Source of the DNA: Paenibacillus sp.
Lineage (GTDB): Bacteria; Bacillota; Bacilli; Paenibacillales; Paenibacillaceae
Length of the DNA stretch: 45,066 nt
Assembly (NCBI GenBank): GCA_031254035.1
Contig: JAIRVF010000151.1
Location: 1 to 45,066, forward strand
Direction of reading: 5' to 3'
Under the pieces are notes generated by a model that made no database searches, was not told where the DNA came from, and was given only the letters and a program-made list of their open reading frames with translations. The translations under genes were made by a program, and so were the position numbers. Shown here in pieces: positions 1-8,013 of this stretch (positions within the stretch are counted from its first letter, which is position 1; each line of letters starts with the position of its first letter).

Positions 1-659
1 TGACGACGTAATGTTTTAGAGTTTGCGAGTTGAACGTTATCTTTCAATCGAATCACATAGGATTGTTTCTCGGATTGGTAGCAATCGAGGCGCTCAATTT
101 TTCCATATGCACGATCCTCGACTAGAATAAAGTCTGGATTTGCGAGTTCCTCTCCTACAGGACCGTCATGTTTAGATCCGATACTTTCGATAACTTGCTG
201 AGGTTGCCCAACTTCAGGACTGAATGCGACATGTAGTTTAATAGCTGATCGATTGCCATGGTAAGGAGCCCATGGAAGGCGAGTCTTGCCAACAGTAATC
301 GTCGTTGAATCAACGAGCAAAAGCTCCTTTGGAAATTGCAATTTTCGCATCATTTGTCGGTTACATTTTTGAATCAATTGGTGAAAGCACATTTTAAAAA
401 GCTCGAACGGAACATCCTTTGCTTTCTTGGAAAACGTAGAATAATCCACTTCGGGCAATCCGCAAGATGGAGCTCGATCAGCGCCTTCGCGATAGCCATT
501 CCATTGTTCAAACGCAGCCTGCACCCAGTACAATAATAAGGTATGGACAGTAAATTTTCGTGCTGTATCATCATAATTTAAAGATTGTGCTAATGTTTGA
601 ATTTCACTTTCTGTAAGAACAGATTGAATGAGAGTTTGAAACGTGGTAGACTTTTTCAT
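1..659 (-). CDS. IS4-family DDE transposase, N-terminal part (runs off left edge)
   Basis: The reverse strand reads without a stop from an ATG at 659 to base 1, about 219 codons beginning MKKSTTFQTL. It encodes the N-terminal half of a DDE transposase that would cut and paste the element. The first catalytic Asp lies in LLLVDSTTI (about residue 115). The second lies in ILVEDRAYGKIERLD (about residue 180), a typical IS4-family block. The catalytic Glu would be beyond the window, so intactness cannot be judged. Upstream (660-740) there is an A/T-rich end, but with only one element end present the terminal inverted repeat cannot be defined. IS4 family is my reading from the motif layout; the exact subgroup is not assigned. 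Confidence 0.85.
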   Translation of the reverse strand, partial: MKKSTTFQTLIQSVLTESEIQTLAQSLNYDDTARKFTVHTLLLYWVQAAFEQWNGYREGADRAPSCGLPEVDYSTFSKKAKDVPFELFKMCFHQLIQKCNRQMMRKLQFPKELLLVDSTTITVGKTRLPWAPYHGNRSAIKLHVAFSPEVGQPQQVIESIGSKHDGPVGEELANPDFILVEDRAYGKIERLDCYQSEKQSYVIRLKDNVQLANSKTLRR

Positions 660-784
660 GAGGTCGCCTCTTTCACTTTCGAATCTTTTGGTGGTACAAA
701 TGATTCTATAGAAAAGGCGCCCTTTTTGCTATTCATTTTTTTTTTTGTATATTATTAGTTAATCAACAGGCGTGAAATAAAACA

Positions 785-990
785 TTGGCTTAGTATGGGG
801 ATCGCAGGCAACCGTGTGGCATGCGAGGCTGCTGGCGGAGAATCCGGAACCGGCGGCATACTAATGACTAGCGACCAGATGGGATAAACCTGCTGACTCT
901 TGAACTGATCCTGTGTTCTGTGATGTCATTAAGCAAAGACATCAAGAAATGACCGGGAAGATACCGGTAGTCTAATCTCTCGAATTGTAT
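785..990 (+). ncRNA. strongly structured non-coding stretch, unassigned
   Basis: Between the IS4 end and the DUF3888 gene lies a non-coding stretch richer in GC than its flanks, with nested complementary segments. TAGTATG (791-797) pairs with CATACTA (857-863). Inside it GCTGCTGG (828-835) pairs with CCGGCGGC (850-857) using two G-U pairs, capped by CGGA-GAA-TCCG (836-846). Further on GATGTC/GACATC and ACCGG/CCGGT make two more hairpins (about 921-975). This multi-stem layout suggests a folded RNA, for example part of a group II intron, an IS-associated RNA or a long leader. I could not assign a known class, and no promoter stands out. Confidence 0.35.
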
Positions 991-1051
991 ACATAAATGA
1001 TTTAGGCCATTCAAAGAATAAAGAGGGGATCCTTTGAAAGGTGGAATTATT

Positions 1052-1489
1052 TTGATCAAAAAGCAAATTATTGTTTTATTAATCCTGGCATTTATAATAA
1101 ATGCAGAGCCGAGTTATGGAGCGGTGATAAAACCTGTAGAGTCAAGAGAGTTACAATTTCAAGATATGCTGATGCTATTTTTACTACCACATGTTAACGA
1201 AAAGCTTGCTGATATCTACTCACCATATTTAACAGAACCCCCACAATTGTACCCGTACTTCTCTGATGTCATCAGTGTGGAACGAGTAAATGGATTTAGG
1301 GGATTTGATTTCTTAATTACGTTAGAAGTTACTCCCACCGTGGGGCCACATATAGCTGTAGGAAAAGATCGTCTAACTTTTGAGATCTCCCCTAGGTTTC
1401 CTGATAATGTGAAGTTTATAAGTGCAAAACATTTGAAAGGCCCAAACAAGAATGATTTTCCGCCAAATTATTTAGATTTATTAAGGTAG
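1052..1489 (+). CDS. DUF3888-type secreted protein
   Basis: This is a 145-residue protein with an N-terminal signal peptide (MIKKQIIVLLILAF followed by a polar stretch and an AYGA-like cleavage region near residue 22), so it is probably exported. The mature part carries the pattern I associate with DUF3888 proteins of Bacillus and Paenibacillus: a MLMLFLLPHVNEKL helix, PPQLYPYFSDVISVER, and an EVTPTVGPHIAVGKD strand pair. The family has no known function. I chose the TTG at 1052 because AAAGGTGG sits seven bases upstream and it gives a normal signal peptide; an in-frame TTG at 1034 would add six residues. The gene stands alone between a folded non-coding stretch and an inverted-repeat element. 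Confidence 0.7.
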   Translation: MIKKQIIVLLILAFIINAEPSYGAVIKPVESRELQFQDMLMLFLLPHVNEKLADIYSPYLTEPPQLYPYFSDVISVERVNGFRGFDFLITLEVTPTVGPHIAVGKDRLTFEISPRFPDNVKFISAKHLKGPNKNDFPPNYLDLLR

Positions 1490-1494
1490 AGCTC

Positions 1495-1680
1495 AGGAAG
1501 GTTGGTCTTTGGACACGCACGAAGCAGCGGAGGGGACGGAATCGATCTGAAGAAGCGGTAGCGTTCGCCTTTGTCTCCGAATTTCTACCTTTTAAAAATA
1601 AAATCAAGAAATTTGAAGACAACAGCGATCGGAAGAACGATCCGTAACCGTAGCGGTCACTCGCACAATGTCAAGAACTT
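1495..1680. repeat. inverted-repeat intergenic element, copy 1
   Basis: Two related arms face each other. GTCTCCGAATTTC (1573-1585) is nearly complementary to GAAATTTGAAGAC (1608-1620), and each continues into a GC-rich tail. The right arm (about 1605-1680) contains CAGCGATCGGAAGAACGATC and TAGCGG and closely matches 28165-28244. The left arm, read on the reverse strand, starts with the same GAAATTCGGAGAC head but then diverges. The size, lack of coding potential and second copy 26 kb away suggest a dispersed intergenic repeat (MITE- or REP-like). Confidence 0.6.
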
Positions 1681-1770
1681 AACTCGATTTCATGTTTTGC
1701 CACAGCGCGTAATGGTTAGACTCTTAATAGGCAAAAATCTGGAATACTACATTGGAAAGAAGGGCTAATC

Positions 1771-2109
1771 GTGAATGATAACATGAATGCTGTAAAAGAA
1801 TGGCTGGAAAAACGGGTAGGGCAAACGATTATGATCCGCAAAGAGGAGCAGGATGATCTCGATGAGACGCGCCTGCATCTGGAACATGTGGAATATAACG
1901 CCCATGTACCTACGGTTGACGACTATACAGAGGGAAACTCCTTGATATTGCATGGCCCAGGCAAAGTCGTGCGGGAGCAAGGCGATATTGTGCTGCCGCA
2001 AAATACATTCCAAATTTACATCGATGGTTTGTCCGAAAGCCGAGCAGAGGAAGAGCAGCTGAGCATGAAAACCGACCGCGCAAAATATCTTATTTTTGTA
2101 ATACATTAA
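1771..2109 (+). CDS. conserved-looking hypothetical protein
   Basis: This 112-residue acidic, soluble protein begins with GTG at 1771 behind an AAGAAGGG ribosome site. It starts with an amphipathic helix (NAVKEWLEKRVG) followed by alternating strands (TIMIRKEEQDD, RLHLEHVEYNA, SLILHGPGKVV, DIVLPQNTFQIYIDG), which suggests a small alpha/beta or beta-sandwich fold. No signal peptide, membrane segment or catalytic motif is visible and I do not recognise the family. Codon usage and ribosome site look like a real gene. It lies upstream of a TetR regulator with about 75 bases between them, so an operon is possible but not shown. Confidence 0.6.
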   Translation: MNDNMNAVKEWLEKRVGQTIMIRKEEQDDLDETRLHLEHVEYNAHVPTVDDYTEGNSLILHGPGKVVREQGDIVLPQNTFQIYIDGLSESRAEEEQLSMKTDRAKYLIFVIH

Positions 2110-2183
2110 TTTCCATATTAAAACTTTGTTATATCAAAAAAACGTGGTAAAGTAATAAATAACCATTTGACTGAAATTGTATT

Positions 2184-2810
2184 ATGGTCATGCATACGAT
2201 GGATAGTGCAAAACAGGAGGGGAAGAACATAGGAACGGTGGATCGAAAAAAGCAAGTGCTTGAAGCAGCTTCAAGGTCCTTTGCGTTGTTTGGATACAAA
2301 GCGACGACAATGGAACAGGTGGCGAAGATCGCAAATGTGGGGAAAGGAACCATCTATACGTTTTTTAACACCAAGGAGCAGCTTTTTGATGAGATTTTGA
2401 TTGGTGTCATTTCCGAGATGAAAACGATCATTTTGCGTGAAGTGGACCATGATAGGAAATTTTTCGAAAATTTGTTCCGCGTATTGGATTCTCTTTTGGA
2501 ATTTCGCAGTGAGCACGAACTCCTCATGAAGTTATCCCAAGAAGTCCGGGATGTAGGCACACCTCAATCTCAGGAAGCAATGGCCCAAGTGGAAAGCGTG
2601 ATTCTGAATTACATCGAACATGAAATTCGGCATGCGATTTCACGTCATGAAATGCGTGAATGTGATCCGAACATTGTTGCTTTTCTCATGGTGAAGATGT
2701 ATATTGCTTTGACATCAGAATGGAATAAGTACCATGAACCCCTTACAAAAGATCAAATTAAAGAGCATATCCGGCTTTTTTTGGAGGATGGGCTCGCTAT
2801 CCACGCTTAA
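2184..2810 (+). CDS. TetR/AcrR-family transcriptional regulator
   Basis: This is a 208-residue TetR-type repressor. The N-terminal helix-turn-helix is clear: RKKQVLEAASRSFALFGYKA, then TTMEQVAKIANVGKGTIYTFF and NTKEQLFDEI, roughly residues 20-70. The C-terminal two thirds is the all-helical ligand and dimerisation domain, of the kind seen in YhgD-like Bacillus regulators. The start is uncertain. ATG 2184 gives a 208-residue protein, but the best ribosome site (AGGAGGGG, 2215-2222) lies inside it and points to a start nearer the GTG at 2238, giving 190 residues. No adjacent target gene is obvious; the next gene is methionine aminopeptidase behind a terminator. Confidence 0.85.
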   Translation: MVMHTMDSAKQEGKNIGTVDRKKQVLEAASRSFALFGYKATTMEQVAKIANVGKGTIYTFFNTKEQLFDEILIGVISEMKTIILREVDHDRKFFENLFRVLDSLLEFRSEHELLMKLSQEVRDVGTPQSQEAMAQVESVILNYIEHEIRHAISRHEMRECDPNIVAFLMVKMYIALTSEWNKYHEPLTKDQIKEHIRLFLEDGLAIHA

Positions 2811-2963
2811 AGGCATGACTTAACAACCACATAGGTAGGACCGCCAAACCAAGCCACATACATGATTATTTTGCAAAATTCGAATAGCAACCCTTAATCT
2901 TAATCCGGCAACGGGTAAGGTATAGTTCGTCTACATGGTATCCAGGAGCTCTGGTATCGCTTT

Positions 2964-3146
2964 TTGCGAATGTTAAACGAAAAGCTGCTGCGAATGGGTA
3001 TTTTCGGAGTTTGTTTTCGTTTAGGTATGTATGACCAACTGAGGGAATGGGTCAGAGGGACTGTTGGAAAAGGGGGTCCGGCATCTACCCTGGTTTACTT
3101 CTTGTTGCGTGGACGCCCAAAACAGCAGCCAGCGGAAGCGATATAA
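2964..3146 (+). CDS. small ORF, hypothetical (uncertain)
   Basis: A 60-codon frame opens with TTG at 2964 (or ATG 2970). It encodes a basic peptide with a central hydrophobic stretch around MGIFGVCFRLGMYDQLREW and a basic tail (RGRPKQQPAEAI). An AGGAG lies 15 bases upstream of TTG, rather far for good initiation. It ends just before a terminator, which supports transcription. The rest of the 2811-3234 gap shows no other coding signal. It could be a real small gene or a chance frame. Confidence 0.3.
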   Translation: MRMLNEKLLRMGIFGVCFRLGMYDQLREWVRGTVGKGGPASTLVYFLLRGRPKQQPAEAI

Positions 3147-3155
3147 AAGAAATGA

Positions 3156-3187
3156 AGTCCTAATCCTTAAGGGGTCAGGACTTTTTT
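3156..3187 (+). terminator. rho-independent terminator upstream of map
   Basis: AGTCCT pairs with AGGACT around an inner TCC/GGG stem, followed by six T. It would end transcription coming from the TetR gene and small ORF, so map has its own promoter in the 40 bases that follow (TATAATAG at about 3200). Confidence 0.75.
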
Positions 3188-3234
3188 CAGATATCGGGGT
3201 ATAATAGAGAGATCAGACAGGAATGAGGGATTAA

Positions 3235-3981
3235 ATGATTACAATTAAGACAAAATCACAAATCGCACTGATGAAAGAAGCAGGTGCCATACTTGCAGCA
3301 TGCCACCGAGAAATCAAGAAGCTGATCGAGCCAGGAATCACCACAATAGAGGTCGACCGTTTCGCCGAAAAATTTATCCGTAAGGCAGGCGCCACGCCGG
3401 AGCAGAAAGGATACAACGGGTTTCCGTACGCGACCTGTACATCCGTAAACGATGTCATCTGCCATGGTTTCCCTGGAAAATACGTCTTGAAGGACGGGGA
3501 CATCATCACGGTAGATATGGTTGTGAATTTGAACGGTTGGCTGGCTGATTCCGCCTGGTCCTATACGGTTGGCAATGTTTCTGAACAGGCTCAGCGCTTG
3601 CTAGATGTAACAAAAGAATCTATGTACAAAGGTATTGAAAAGGCTGTGATCGGCAATCGGATCGGGGATATCTCGCATGCTATTCAGGTATTTGCTGAAG
3701 CGGAAGGATTTTCGGTAGTGCGTGAGTTTATTGGACACGGCATCGGTAAAGACATGCATGAAGAGCCGCAAGTTCCCCATTATGGTCCGCCTAATGTCGG
3801 CCCGCGTTTGAAGGAAGGCATGGTGATCACGATTGAGCCGATGCTGAACACGGGAACTTTCCGCAGTAAAATGGACAGCGACGGCTGGACCGCACGAACG
3901 ATGGATGGCGGGTTGTCTGCTCAATATGAGCATACTCTCGCAATTACAGCAGATGGCCCAGAAATTTTGACCGCGCAGTAA
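3235..3981 (+). CDS. map: type I methionine aminopeptidase
   Basis: A 248-residue cytosolic metalloprotease removes the initiator methionine from nascent proteins. All five metal ligands of the pita-bread fold are present: Asp94 (TVDM), Asp105 (ADSAW), His168 (GHGIG), Glu201 (IEPM) and Glu232 (QYEHT). The auxiliary His77 (CHGFP) and His175 (DMHEEP) are also there. There is no N-terminal SH3 or zinc-binding extension, so this is the short type Ia form. It resembles the second Bacillus enzyme (YflG) more than the ribosomal-operon copy, and it stands alone here between two terminators. The ATG follows a GGAATGAGGG ribosome region. Confidence 0.95.
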   Translation: MITIKTKSQIALMKEAGAILAACHREIKKLIEPGITTIEVDRFAEKFIRKAGATPEQKGYNGFPYATCTSVNDVICHGFPGKYVLKDGDIITVDMVVNLNGWLADSAWSYTVGNVSEQAQRLLDVTKESMYKGIEKAVIGNRIGDISHAIQVFAEAEGFSVVREFIGHGIGKDMHEEPQVPHYGPPNVGPRLKEGMVITIEPMLNTGTFRSKMDSDGWTARTMDGGLSAQYEHTLAITADGPEILTAQ

Positions 3982-4008
3982 TACATTTTTTGGGAGCATA
4001 ACTTGAGA

Positions 4009-4028
4009 GGAGCCGTTAGGCTCCTTTT
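4009..4028 (+). terminator. terminator of map
   Basis: GGAGCC pairs with GGCTCC around a GTTA loop, followed by TTTT, 28 bases after the map stop codon. Confidence 0.8.
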
Positions 4029-4238
4029 GCGTTGAAGCTCATTTTGATTTCATTCTTGATCGCTTCGCTAGCTAGACATCCGGTGTCCGGAATGTGCATC
4101 GGGGACCGAACGAGCGACAGCTGAATCCAGCGCATGCCCTTGAGATCATCCGCGCTTAAATGACTGCGATATTCCTTATTTTTTGGTATGGGAGTTCGAT
4201 TCGATCCTCTTCTCTGTAAGAATGATTGGTTCTATCAT
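4016..4238 (-). pseudogene. small ORF remnant with frameshift in an A tract
   Basis: On the reverse strand, an ATG at 4238 opens a frame (MIEPIILTEKRIESNSHTKK) that stops at an A-rich tract. One base out of phase, the reading continues as KEYRSHLSADDLKGM through ASEAIKNEIKMSFNAKGA to a TAA at 4016. Joined, this would be a protein of about 73 residues with gene-like codon use, broken by one extra A. No ribosome site is evident upstream of the ATG, and I do not recognise the protein. The end overlaps the map terminator. The rest of the 3982-4370 gap shows nothing else. Confidence 0.3.
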
Positions 4239-4320
4239 ATTTTGGCTGATTCTATACGCGATTATTCCAAGATATTGCAATATTTGGAGTTAATTACAAC
4301 AAAATCACCATCAAGTAATA

Positions 4321-4360
4321 AAAAAAGGCAGCTGCTGTTTGAGAACAGCACTGCCTTTAA
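4321..4360. terminator. terminator of aspA (bidirectional stem)
   Basis: AAAGGCAG pairs with CTGCCTTT around an inner GCTGTT/AACAGC stem. On the reverse strand the stem is followed by a T-rich stretch ten bases after the aspA stop codon. Confidence 0.8.
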
Positions 4361-4370
4361 TTTGTTCAAT

Positions 4371-5780
4371 TTATTCCTTATTCAGAAGTTCCTCGCCGGC
4401 GATCCCCGGGTTGGTCATTTGATACGGGTCAAGAATAGTGTTAAGTTCTTCTTCCGTTAGTACATTATAAAGGAGACATAATTCCCGGACAGGTTTGCCT
4501 GTCGTGATCGCTTCGCGGGCGATCCGCGATACAACCTCGTAACCCAGATGTGGATTCAGAGCCGTAATAATGCCGACGCTATTCTCCACGTATTCGCGGC
4601 AGCGTTCAACATTAGCTTGAATGCCCTCTATGCAATGCTCACGGAAAACCCGGAAGCCGTTATTCATAATTTCGAGGGATTGCAGCAGATTGTATACGAG
4701 AACCGGTTCCATAACATTCAATTCTAGCTGGCCTGCTTCGGAAGCAAGGCAGATCGTATGGTCGTTTCCGATGACCTGGAATGCGATTTGGTTAATAACC
4801 TCGCACATTACCGGATTGACTTTACCTGGCATGATAGAAGAGCCTGGCTGTCTGGCAGGGAGCAGAAGCTCGCCAAGACCTGCTCTTGGTCCGGAGGCCA
4901 TCAGGCGTATATCGTTGGCCACTTTGGACATATTCATCATACAAATTTTGAGCGCGGCAGATACTTCGGTGTAGGCATCGGTATTTTGTGTAGCGTCCAC
5001 CAGATGTTCCGCTGGTTTGATCGGGAATCCGCTAAGTTCAGCCAATACCTCGGCTACATGCTCAATATAACGGATATCCGCATTGAGGCCGGTACCTACG
5101 GCTGTGGCACCCATGTTGATATGTAAAAGATTTTTCTTCGTCGCACTAAGACGTTCGATATCCCGTTCCAGCACGCGCGCATAAGCCTGAAATTCTTGCC
5201 CCAGGCGGATCGGAACTGCATCCTGCAAATGGGTGCGTCCCATTTTGATAACAGAGTCAAATTCTTCAGCTTTATTTTGGAAAGCTTGCCGCAGATCGCT
5301 CATCGTTATAAGCAGTTTTTCGATCATGGTCAGTGTGGCGATGTGAATCGCTGTCGGGAACGAATCGTTTGTCGATTGGGCCATATTGACATGATTGTTC
5401 GGGCTAATGTCGGCGTAGCTGCCTTTTTCTTGACCAATCAGCTCGAGCGCACGATTCGCAATAACTTCATTGGTATTCATATTAATAGACGTTCCTGCTC
5501 CGCCTTGAATCGGATCCACAATGAATTGCTCGATCCATTTCCCGCCTATGATCTCATCAGCTGCCTGCACGATGGCATCGCCTTTGGCAGGGAGCAGCCG
5601 TTTAATCTCCATATTCGCGATAGCGGCCCCTTTTTTTACCATGGCCATGGCTCGAATCAGTTCCGGATGGATCCTTTGGCCGGTAATCGGGAAGTTCTCC
5701 GTCGCACGCATGGTTTGTATTCCGTAATAAGCCTCATCAGGTACTTCTTTGGTGCCGAGAAAGTCTTTTTCTAGTCTCAT
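4371..5780 (-). CDS. aspA: aspartate ammonia-lyase (aspartase)
   Basis: This 469-residue enzyme of the aspartase/fumarase superfamily converts L-aspartate to fumarate and ammonia, feeding amino-acid carbon into the TCA cycle. The family signature loop GSSIMPGKVNP is at 313-323 with the catalytic serine at 315. The other active-site blocks SPNNHVNMAQSTNDS (126-140) and GRTHLQDAVP (181-190) are intact. Length and the GGAGTSINMN block (94-102) fit aspartase better than fumarase C, though the families overlap. The ATG follows GGAGG. It is a single-gene unit: no asparaginase gene is next to it, unlike the ansAB operon of Bacillus subtilis. Confidence 0.92.
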   Translation of the reverse strand: MRLEKDFLGTKEVPDEAYYGIQTMRATENFPITGQRIHPELIRAMAMVKKGAAIANMEIKRLLPAKGDAIVQAADEIIGGKWIEQFIVDPIQGGAGTSINMNTNEVIANRALELIGQEKGSYADISPNNHVNMAQSTNDSFPTAIHIATLTMIEKLLITMSDLRQAFQNKAEEFDSVIKMGRTHLQDAVPIRLGQEFQAYARVLERDIERLSATKKNLLHINMGATAVGTGLNADIRYIEHVAEVLAELSGFPIKPAEHLVDATQNTDAYTEVSAALKICMMNMSKVANDIRLMASGPRAGLGELLLPARQPGSSIMPGKVNPVMCEVINQIAFQVIGNDHTICLASEAGQLELNVMEPVLVYNLLQSLEIMNNGFRVFREHCIEGIQANVERCREYVENSVGIITALNPHLGYEVVSRIAREAITTGKPVRELCLLYNVLTEEELNTILDPYQMTNPGIAGEELLNKE

Positions 5781-6053
5781 GAATACATTCCTCCGAGTTA
5801 TATAAACTGGAAATTAGAGTCAGATGAGAACGCTTTATTTTATCGGACCCGCTACCATTATACGAGCAAAAGATTGGAACTGCTAGTCTTTTGTCACAAA
5901 GAATTCAAAAAAGGGGTGTTTGTCCATCCAAGGAATACAAGTGTACATATATGGGCGATCTATCCGCAAAAAAGGAGGAGACCTTCCATCATGTAACGCC
6001 ACAATGCCGCGCGTTGGGTGCTGCGTGCGTTGAGAAGAGGAGAGGAGAAGAAA

Positions 6054-6086
6054 GCAAAAAAAGCCCGCCGATTTACGGCGGACTTC
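6054..6086 (-). terminator. terminator of fabV
   Basis: On the reverse strand CCGCCG pairs with CGGCGG around TAAAT, followed by GCTTTTTTT. The 5781-6099 gap otherwise holds only the aspA upstream region and a purine-rich stretch (6030-6060), with no convincing gene. Confidence 0.85.
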
Positions 6087-6099
6087 ACTGTCAGGCAGC

Positions 6100-7290
6100 T
6101 TAGATTGAGCCACGAACCTTCACATCAGGATCGACGTTGGCCTCGTAATCCACGCCGTCGGTTTCAAAACCGAACAGTTGGAAAAACTCACGCCGGTATC
6201 CTTTGAGATCCGTCAGATCATAAATGTTGTCGGTCGTTACGCTGTCCCATACCTTCACGATTTCGGCCTGCACATCTTCACGCAGCTCCCAGTCGTCGAT
6301 GCGGATGCGTCCGGCTTCATCTACCGGAGTTTCTGCCCCCGTATACAAACGGTCGCTAAACAGACGATAGATCTGCTCAATGCAGCCTTCATGAATGCCT
6401 TTTTCCTTCATGGTTTTGTACAGGGCCGAAATGTAAAGAGGAACGACCGGAATCGCAGAGCTGGATTGGGTCACAAGCCCTTTGCTTACAACCACGTAAG
6501 CCCGTCCACCGCCTGATTTCAGTTGTTCGTTCATTTGAAGCGCGGTAGCTTCAAGATGATCCTTAGCCCGTCCGATCGAACCTTCGCGGTAGATCGCCTG
6601 GGTGATTTCGGAGCCTATGTAGGAGAAGGCGATCGTTGTAACATCATCGCTCAGCACCTCAGCAGCCTTAAGTGTTTGCATCCAATCTTGCCAGTCATCG
6701 CCGCCCATGACGGAAACCGTATCTTGGATTTCTTTGTCTGTGGCCGGTTCAATTGTAATTTCCGTCACTTCGCCGGTGTGAAAATTGACGGTTTTATTCG
6801 AGAAAGATTTACCGATCGGTTTGAGAACGGAGTTGTACACTTCTCCGGTGTTCGGATCGGTCTTGCGAGCGGAAGCCACGCTGTAAACGACCATGTCGAC
6901 CTGGCCGAGCTCTTTGCGGATCAGTTCGATGGTTTTGTCCTTGGTTTCCTTGGCAAAAGCATCGCCGGTAACACTAAAGGATTTGAGACCGGCTTCCTGT
7001 GCAGCCGTTTCAAACGCAGCGGAATTGTACCAACCGGCTGAAGCGGTACGTTTCTCGGAGCCGCTGCTTGGGCGGTATACACCAACGGTGTTAGCACGGG
7101 CCCCGAAAGCAGCTGTAACTCTGGCAGCTAGACCGTATCCCGTGGATGCGCCGATCACCAGTACATTTTTTGGACCCTGAATTGCGGGCTTGGACTGTAC
7201 ATAATCAATTTGTTTCTTCACCTGTGCCGCACAGCCTGCAGGATGCGAGGTAGTGCAGATGAATCCGCGTGTTCTCGGTTTGATGATCAT
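6100..7290 (-). CDS. fabV: trans-2-enoyl reductase FabV
   Basis: This 396-residue enoyl-ACP/enoyl-CoA reductase catalyses the last, NADH-dependent reduction of fatty-acid elongation. The N-terminal block MIIKPRTRGFICTTSHPAGC is typical of FabV. The Rossmann dinucleotide loop is GASTGYGLAAR (47-57). The family's catalytic spacing Tyr-X8-Lys is present as Tyr234 and Lys243 (AIYREGSIGRAK); FabI enzymes have Tyr-X6-Lys. The C-terminal FAD/NAD-type region contains FFQLFGFETDGVDY. FabV enzymes are known to be insensitive to triclosan. The gene is monocistronic with its own terminator. Confidence 0.94.
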   Translation of the reverse strand: MIIKPRTRGFICTTSHPAGCAAQVKKQIDYVQSKPAIQGPKNVLVIGASTGYGLAARVTAAFGARANTVGVYRPSSGSEKRTASAGWYNSAAFETAAQEAGLKSFSVTGDAFAKETKDKTIELIRKELGQVDMVVYSVASARKTDPNTGEVYNSVLKPIGKSFSNKTVNFHTGEVTEITIEPATDKEIQDTVSVMGGDDWQDWMQTLKAAEVLSDDVTTIAFSYIGSEITQAIYREGSIGRAKDHLEATALQMNEQLKSGGGRAYVVVSKGLVTQSSSAIPVVPLYISALYKTMKEKGIHEGCIEQIYRLFSDRLYTGAETPVDEAGRIRIDDWELREDVQAEIVKVWDSVTTDNIYDLTDLKGYRREFFQLFGFETDGVDYEANVDPDVKVRGSI

Positions 7291-7428
7291 ATTGAAATTT
7301 CCTCTCTTCCAATAAAAAATACATAATCAATAATGAGACTTACCTAAATTTACTCCATCCTATTGTATCAATTTTTTGTAAAACGACAAACCTGCGTGAT
7401 ATTTGCATAAGATGATCATGCGATTAAT

Positions 7429-7458
7429 TTGACAATGATAATCATTATCAATTATGAT
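7429..7458 (+). promoter_or_regulatory. sigma-A promoter overlapped by a perfect Fur box (hmoA)
   Basis: TTGACA (7429-7434) and TATGAT (7453-7458) are 18 bases apart. Lying between them is TGATAATCATTATCA (7436-7450), an exact match to the 7-1-7 Fur consensus. Iron-loaded Fur would block the promoter, so hmoA should be switched on under iron starvation. Confidence 0.9.
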
Positions 7459-7507
7459 AGGTATATCTGATATTAAGTGATTCATTATACATAAGGAGGT
7501 AGTTGTT

Positions 7508-7837
7508 ATGTTTATTCAGCTTCGCAAAATCGTCGTTATGGCAGGCAATGCGGATGAGGTAGTGCAAAAATTCAGTAAAGAAAGCCCAGTCGACGGCATG
7601 GACGGATTAATAGATAGAACAGTTATGGTTACGAAGCTCAGCAGGGAAGAGGAAGAGGTTGTAGTGATGATCCGTTGGGATTCCCGCGAAGACTGGAAAA
7701 ATTGGGAGAAAAGCGATGTTCACATCCAAGGACACCGGGATAAAAAAGGGCAGGAGCCACCGGCTTGTGTCGTAAGCACCAAAGTAAGCATGTATGAAGT
7801 ACAGCACGTTTCACAAGGAAAGGCTTTTAAAGGTTAA
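7508..7837 (+). CDS. hmoA: heme-degrading monooxygenase HmoA-like
   Basis: This 109-residue ABM-fold protein closely resembles Bacillus subtilis HmoA (YetG): MFIQLRKIVV at the start, VVVMIRWDSREDWKNWEKSD in the middle, STKVSMYEV near the end. IsdG/HmoA enzymes open the heme ring to release iron. The Trp66 and His76 positions match the IsdG Trp67/His77 pair in spacing, with the heme-ligand His in HIQGH. It begins at an ATG behind TAAGGAGG. The Fur box in its promoter agrees with a role in iron scavenging. It is monocistronic, and no heme transporter gene is beside it in the window. Confidence 0.88.
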   Translation: MFIQLRKIVVMAGNADEVVQKFSKESPVDGMDGLIDRTVMVTKLSREEEEVVVMIRWDSREDWKNWEKSDVHIQGHRDKKGQEPPACVVSTKVSMYEVQHVSQGKAFKG

Positions 7838-7857
7838 GCGCTATGCATTATAGATAT

Positions 7858-7914
7858 ACCTCACGCGGATGAGCGCGGGTTCAATTTTTAAGCTCATTTG
7901 ACCTGAGGTTTTTT
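7858..7914 (+). terminator. probable terminator of hmoA
   Basis: ACCTCA (7858-7863) pairs with TGAGGT just before TTTTTT; the intervening loop is long with weaker inner pairing. Confidence 0.5.
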
Positions 7915-7925
7915 CTGACACACAT

Positions 7926-7963
7926 AAAAACGGCTGCTCTCTGGATCGTCCAGGAGCGGCCGC
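7926..7963 (-). terminator. terminator of the MFS gene at 8014-9174
   Basis: On the reverse strand CGGC-GCTC-CTGG pairs with CCAG-AGC-GCCG, followed by TTTTTATG. The stem is strong with only small bulges. Confidence 0.85.
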
Positions 7964-8013
7964 TAACTAGCGTTGATATAAGTGCGTGTTTAACAACCTA
8001 TACCGAAAAAAAT

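Noticed and set aside
5196..5774. Long forward frame opposite aspA (192 codons).
   Set aside because: Antisense shadow of a conserved enzyme; no ribosome site or recognisable domain.
5883..6113. Two open frames of about 70 codons on opposite strands between aspA and fabV.
   Set aside because: Their protein composition is odd (basic, Ser/Pro-rich), there is no family resemblance, and they overlap the fabV terminator and each other.
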